Shown piece by piece: positions 60,442 to 64,000 of a stretch of DNA of 64,000 nucleotides. Each line of letters begins with the position of its first letter. Positions within the stretch are counted from its first letter, which is position 1. The position numbers and the translations under genes are program-made. This stretch comes from Sulfurospirillum diekertiae (GTDB lineage Bacteria; Campylobacterota; Campylobacteria; Campylobacterales; Sulfurospirillaceae), in NCBI RefSeq assembly GCF_002162315.1, contig NZ_CP021416.1, positions 2,368,207-2,432,206 on the forward strand. Reading direction: 5' to 3'. The notes under the pieces were generated by a model, which saw only the letters and a program-made list of their open reading frames with translations, had not been told where the DNA came from and did not search any database.

Positions 60442-60867
60442 TTAACCTATTTTGATTTTAGTTGCTTCTTCTTTAGCGATTCGATCGCACATCTCGTTCT
60501 CAGCATGCCCATCATGCCCTCTCACCCAAATGCCATGCACTTTATGAATTTTTGAAACCTCAACATAACGCTGCCACATTTCTGGGTTTTTCACCTTGGC
60601 AAAACCTTTGCGTTTCCAGCCTTCAAGCCATTCATTAATGCCTTTAATCACGTAACTCGAATCGCTAATGAGTGTTACATCGCATGGTTCTTTAAGGGCT
60701 GCTAAGCCTTCAATAACGGCAAGCAGTTCCATCTGATTATTGGTGGCATTTGCCATTCCACCACTGACCACACGCTCCACATCACCAAAACGTAAAATCG
60801 CACAATAGCCCCCAGCCCCAGGATTTCCTAAGGAAGAGCCATCACAGAAAAGAGATATTTTCTTCAT
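60442..60867 (-). CDS. rnhA: Ribonuclease HI
   Basis: 141 residues. Catalytic residues: Asp in LFCDGSSLGNPGAGGYCAIL, Glu in NNQMELLAVIEGL, Asp in ISDSSYVIKGINEWLEGWKR and the terminal Asp in ENEMCDRIAKEE. Removes RNA from R-loops and primers. Its start overlaps the TPR gene end by 26 bp. Confidence 0.95.
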   Translation of the reverse strand: MKKISLFCDGSSLGNPGAGGYCAILRFGDVERVVSGGMANATNNQMELLAVIEGLAALKEPCDVTLISDSSYVIKGINEWLEGWKRKGFAKVKNPEMWQRYVEVSKIHKVHGIWVRGHDGHAENEMCDRIAKEEATKIKIG

Positions 60868-61888
60868 CGTCTGCTTTGGTAAGTCTGGTGTGAATTGTTA
60901 CCGTATTGATGCTTTGGCAATGAGGGCATCTGTAAAAATGGATCGGAAAAACTTGCTTGCACTCAGCGCAAAGGTACTCAAAACCAAGACTTGCTTTGTG
61001 ATACCCAATACTTTGAAGTTTTCCTAAAACATCAATCGCAAAAGGTGCTTCGCTTTCTAACGCTGCATAAGGGCGAAGTCCCCGTGCCATCGCAATTTGC
61101 TGCACTAATGGATCTTTACATGTAAGAATGTCATACACCATCGGATCAACATACCATAAAAGATCAATCATATCCGAAGAAGAGAGTGTTTCAAAAAAAG
61201 AAGACTCGATTTTAATGCCATTTTCCTGCAAATATTCAAACAATCTTCGCTTTAAAAAAGGTGCTGTCTTGCAAAGTTCTAAAAGCTTCTCAACTTTTTG
61301 GCTCTCTTTAAGATGACTCTCTTTAATCGTTTCTAGTGCTTTAAGATACGTTCTTTGCACACTCACTTTTGCACCCAACTCTTCCAATGAGTCCAAAACC
61401 TCTTCGGCTTTAACATACTCTTGGAGCTGTTCATAGGCTACGGTTAAATATTTGAGGGATTCAGCATTTCGGGGATGTAAGCGCAATGACTCCAAAAAGA
61501 CTTCGGAACTTCGTCGCAAAAAGCCTGCTTTAAAATAAGTCTTTCCAAGGGTTGAAAGAAGGTACTGCTTTTCGTCTTTGCCTTTGACACGCTTTAACGT
61601 CACAAGATAGATATTGATCGCTTTTTCATAATCGCCACTTTTGGCATAAGCATGCGCTAGCAACGCTAAAGATTCCAAAGGAATGGAAGCATCTTCTAAA
61701 AGCTTTTTATACTCGTTTTCATCGGTGACAATTTCAAATTTTTTAACAAATTTATCGATGCTCTGCTTCTCTTCTTTGTTCTTAAAAACACCCCACCAAT
61801 AGTTGGAGAAAGAGATCACAAACACAATCGCAAACAAGATAATGACACCAAAAAGCGGATCACGATACGCTATAAAAAAATTATCCAA
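60842..61888 (-). CDS. TPR protein with C-terminal zinc-ribbon-like motif (LapB/YciM-like)
   Basis: 348 residues. N-terminal membrane anchor (PLFGVIILFAIVFVISFSNYWW), several TPR units (LALLAHAYAKSGDYEKAINI, SSEVFLESLRLHPRNAESL, KYLTVAYEQLQEYVKAEEVL), and a C-terminal CAEC...CPHC pair that could bind zinc or iron. This recalls LapB (YciM), which controls LPS synthesis; membership is inferred from architecture only. Divergent from dnaG by 67 bp. It contains TTACATGTAA at 61116. Confidence 0.72.
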   Translation of the reverse strand: MDNFFIAYRDPLFGVIILFAIVFVISFSNYWWGVFKNKEEKQSIDKFVKKFEIVTDENEYKKLLEDASIPLESLALLAHAYAKSGDYEKAINIYLVTLKRVKGKDEKQYLLSTLGKTYFKAGFLRRSSEVFLESLRLHPRNAESLKYLTVAYEQLQEYVKAEEVLDSLEELGAKVSVQRTYLKALETIKESHLKESQKVEKLLELCKTAPFLKRRLFEYLQENGIKIESSFFETLSSSDMIDLLWYVDPMVYDILTCKDPLVQQIAMARGLRPYAALESEAPFAIDVLGKLQSIGYHKASLGFEYLCAECKQVFPIHFYRCPHCQSINTVTIHTRLTKADDEENISFL

Positions 61889-61943
61889 GATGTAAACCTT
61901 CGCATGTGAAGTTTGAAACAGAATTCTATTATACCAAACTTGC

Positions 61944-61949
61944 TATAAT
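61944..61949 (+). promoter_or_regulatory. -10 element immediately before the dnaG start
   Basis: A perfect TATAAT ends 6 bp before the dnaG ATG. With standard spacing transcription would begin on or next to the A of the ATG. No Shine-Dalgarno is present, so the mRNA may be leaderless. Confidence 0.45.
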
Positions 61950-61955
61950 TTAACC

Positions 61956-63614
61956 ATGATAGATAAAACATCCATAGAGAATCTCAAACAACGTCTTGAT
62001 ATTGTCGACGTCGTAGGCTCCTACTTGGAGCTGAAGAAAAATGGTGCAAACTACAAGTGCGTCTGCCCCTTTCACAACGACACCAGCCCTAGCCTTGTCG
62101 TGAGTCCTTCAAAACAAATTTACCACTGTTTTGCCTGTGGCGCAGGAGGAGACAGCATCAAATTTGTGATGGAATACGAAAAGCTCTCCTACCCTGAAAC
62201 TATCGAAAAACTTGCCAACATGGTTAATTTTTCGCTCTCCTATACCACAACGGATGGAATCAAAAAAGAAGATCGCAAACTCATGGAGAACTTGAATCTT
62301 TTCTACGTCAAACAGCTAGATAAGACTCTTTTTGCCAAAGAGTATCTCATCAAGAGAGGCATTTCCGAAGCCTCTGTTGAAAAATTTGAAATCGGTTATG
62401 CACCCGCTTCTTTTGCTACGTTGGATTTTTTAAGTTCAAGAGGGTATGCCATGAGTGAAGGGATGGAATATGGTGTAGCAGGCATTGGAGAGAACAATCA
62501 GCCATATGCTCGTTTTATCGAGCGAATCACCTTTCCCATCTATTCACCCAGTAACAGACTTGTTGGTTTTGGAGGACGCACCCTTTCAAACCATCCCGCC
62601 AAATATGTAAATTCGCCCCAAACCAAACACTTTAATAAGTCACAACTGCTGTATGGCTATCAGCTCGCCAAAGAGAGCATTTACAAACAAAAAACCATCA
62701 TCATTACGGAAGGTTATCTGGATGTCATTATGTTGCATCAAGCAGGCTTTACCCATGCGGTTGCTACGCTTGGAACGGCACTTACAAACGAACATATTCC
62801 GCTTATTATGCGAGGTGATCCCGAAGTCATTGTGGCGTACGATGGTGATGATGCAGGGATTAACGCAGCACTCAAAGCCTCTTTTTTGCTAAGTGCCCAT
62901 GGTATCAAAGGTGGCGTTGTGCTCTTTGGCAATGGTATGGATCCTGCTGATATGGTACAAAATGGCCTAATGGATGCGCTCAACCATCTTTTCCGTACCC
63001 CTCAGCCCTTCATTGAATTTGCATTAGAACGTATGGTTAAAAAGTACAACCTCAAAGACCCTTTAGCCAAACAACAAGCATTAACCGAAGCGATGAGCTA
63101 TCTTAAAACGCTCCCACAAGCTGTTCAAGAGAGCTATACAGGGATGCTTTCTGAAAAATTGGGGCTTCATCACAATTTGGTGAAAATTCAAAGTCACAAG
63201 CCTCAAAGGCTTGATAAAAAAGAGCGTGCCTTTGAGGATATGTTAGAGCTTACCATCATCAAAACCATTTTGAGCGAACCTAGTCTCATTGACACGGTAC
63301 TGGATACCATCGATAGTTCTATGTTCAAAACCCACCATGAAGAGTTTTCACTACTTTTGGACAATCAATTTGAACATCCGAAACTAAGACGTATTATGTT
63401 GTGGGAAGACATCAAGGTGTACGATGAAAAATCTCTGATCGCTTCAATGGTCGCATTTTTGTATCACTACTACAACGAAAAATTCCAAGAAATCAGAATG
63501 GCGAAAGAACTCAGCTACGATAAAAAACAGTTTTTAATCCGTAAAATACAAGAAAAAATGATGAAATTAAAACAAGGTGAATTGGTTCCGTATGAAAGCA
63601 TTAGTACTCTATAG
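61956..63614 (+). CDS. dnaG: DNA primase
   Basis: 552 residues. The N-terminal CHC2 zinc site is CPFHNDTSPSLVVSPSKQ and HCFACGAGGDS (C, H, C, C). The Toprim core has IITEGYLDVIMLHQAG (catalytic Glu) and VAYDGDDAGINAA (DxD). The C-terminal part contacts DnaB helicase. Stop overlaps the next gene by 23 bp. No TTACATGTAA inside. Confidence 0.96.
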   Translation: MIDKTSIENLKQRLDIVDVVGSYLELKKNGANYKCVCPFHNDTSPSLVVSPSKQIYHCFACGAGGDSIKFVMEYEKLSYPETIEKLANMVNFSLSYTTTDGIKKEDRKLMENLNLFYVKQLDKTLFAKEYLIKRGISEASVEKFEIGYAPASFATLDFLSSRGYAMSEGMEYGVAGIGENNQPYARFIERITFPIYSPSNRLVGFGGRTLSNHPAKYVNSPQTKHFNKSQLLYGYQLAKESIYKQKTIIITEGYLDVIMLHQAGFTHAVATLGTALTNEHIPLIMRGDPEVIVAYDGDDAGINAALKASFLLSAHGIKGGVVLFGNGMDPADMVQNGLMDALNHLFRTPQPFIEFALERMVKKYNLKDPLAKQQALTEAMSYLKTLPQAVQESYTGMLSEKLGLHHNLVKIQSHKPQRLDKKERAFEDMLELTIIKTILSEPSLIDTVLDTIDSSMFKTHHEEFSLLLDNQFEHPKLRRIMLWEDIKVYDEKSLIASMVAFLYHYYNEKFQEIRMAKELSYDKKQFLIRKIQEKMMKLKQGELVPYESISTL

Positions 63615-64000
63615 CGGCGGGCTTGATAGCATGCTCGCAATGAAACTTTTAACAAATCAGGGCATTGAAGTGATTGCTCTGCATATCAACATTGGTTTTG
63701 GCGTCAAAGAAGACAACTACGATACACTTAAAAGACGTGCTAGCATCGCTGGTGCAACACTGGAAGTCATCGATGTACGCGATGAATACCTCCAAAAAAT
63801 TCTTTTTAGCCCGAAATACGGCTATGGTAAACAGTTCAACCCATGCATTGACTGTCATGGATTTATGTTTACAGTCGCCAAGGCACTCCTACCTCGTTAT
63901 GGGGCTTCGTTTATTGCCACAGGTGAAGTCGTTGGACAACGTCCCATGAGTCAAAATAAAGATGCACTAAGATTGGTCAAAAAAATTGCGAATGACCTTG
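63592..64000 (+). CDS. PP-loop ATPase (MnmA/ThiI-related), partial at window end
   Basis: The N-terminal 136 residues of a longer protein begin MKALVLYSGGLDSMLAMKLL, a pyrophosphatase PP-loop SGGxDS as in tRNA thiolation and amidotransferase enzymes. NPCIDCHGFMF has a C-X2-C pair and FIATGEVVGQRPMSQNKDAL is typical of the MnmA/TtuA-like group. The likely reaction is ATP-dependent activation in sulfur or nucleotide chemistry; substrate unknown. The ATG at 63592 overlaps dnaG. Confidence 0.75.
   Translation, partial: MKALVLYSGGLDSMLAMKLLTNQGIEVIALHINIGFGVKEDNYDTLKRRASIAGATLEVIDVRDEYLQKILFSPKYGYGKQFNPCIDCHGFMFTVAKALLPRYGASFIATGEVVGQRPMSQNKDALRLVKKIANDL

Overview
The window looks like chromosome of a Campylobacterota (epsilonproteobacterial) species, most likely Sulfurospirillum or a near relative. 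The reasons are moderate AT-richness, epsilon-type gene neighbourhoods (purA-fliJ-motE-DUF507-carA; ccoNOQP with DUF4006, a small periplasmic protein and fixH; murE-panD-ybaB-PDZ-ispA-tkt; dnaG-TPR-rnhA-rnc-aroC) and AHQWRQPL-type histidine kinase signatures. The genus is inference; the phylum-level assignment is well supported by gene order as I remember it from Campylobacter jejuni.

Layout. 1-9.2 kb is a mixed accessory block: a partial AraC-type regulator, a tagI/mmcQ-like/yciI/transglutaminase run, a frameshifted iron alcohol dehydrogenase, DUF523, a ClC transporter, purT, an EamA transporter, a purT relic and a methyltransferase. 9.2-15.7 kb carries cutA, rpsI-rplM and the addAB recombination helicase-nuclease pair. 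15.8-29.3 kb is a long minus-strand block: fixH and accessory genes, the cbb3 oxidase, a two-component system, a TauE/SafE protein, carA, DUF507, motE/fliJ, purA, hisZ and a class V aminotransferase. A chemoreceptor follows at 29.5-31.4 kb. 31.4-38.9 kb holds gph, tkt, ispA, a PDZ protein, ybaB, panD, murE and a NifU-like protein. 39.0-52.9 kb is one continuous ribosomal protein superoperon from rpsJ to rplQ with secY, map, infA and rpoA. 53.0-64.0 kb holds an orphan ATPase, a frameshifted PP2C/anti-sigma-type protein, rnhB, feoAB, aroC, rnc, rnhA, a LapB-like TPR protein, dnaG and a truncated PP-loop gene.

The most striking signal is not a gene. The perfect palindrome TTACATGTAA (commonly TTTACATGTAAA) occurs 33 times exactly, mostly inside genes and in two translation phases (Leu-His-Val-Lys or Phe-Thr-Cys-Lys), because the third phase would put a TAA stop in the gene. 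It is dense in addAB and nearly absent from the ribosomal and cbb3/two-component/carA blocks. It resembles a highly iterated palindrome or chromosome-organising or recombination-related signal that I cannot tie to a described system.

A caution: at least eight genes are interrupted by twelve apparent +1/-1 shifts, nearly all at short homopolymers. Reconstructed frames give family-typical proteins, so most are probably sequence errors, although the A10 tract in ccoQ could also be a slippage or phase-variation site.
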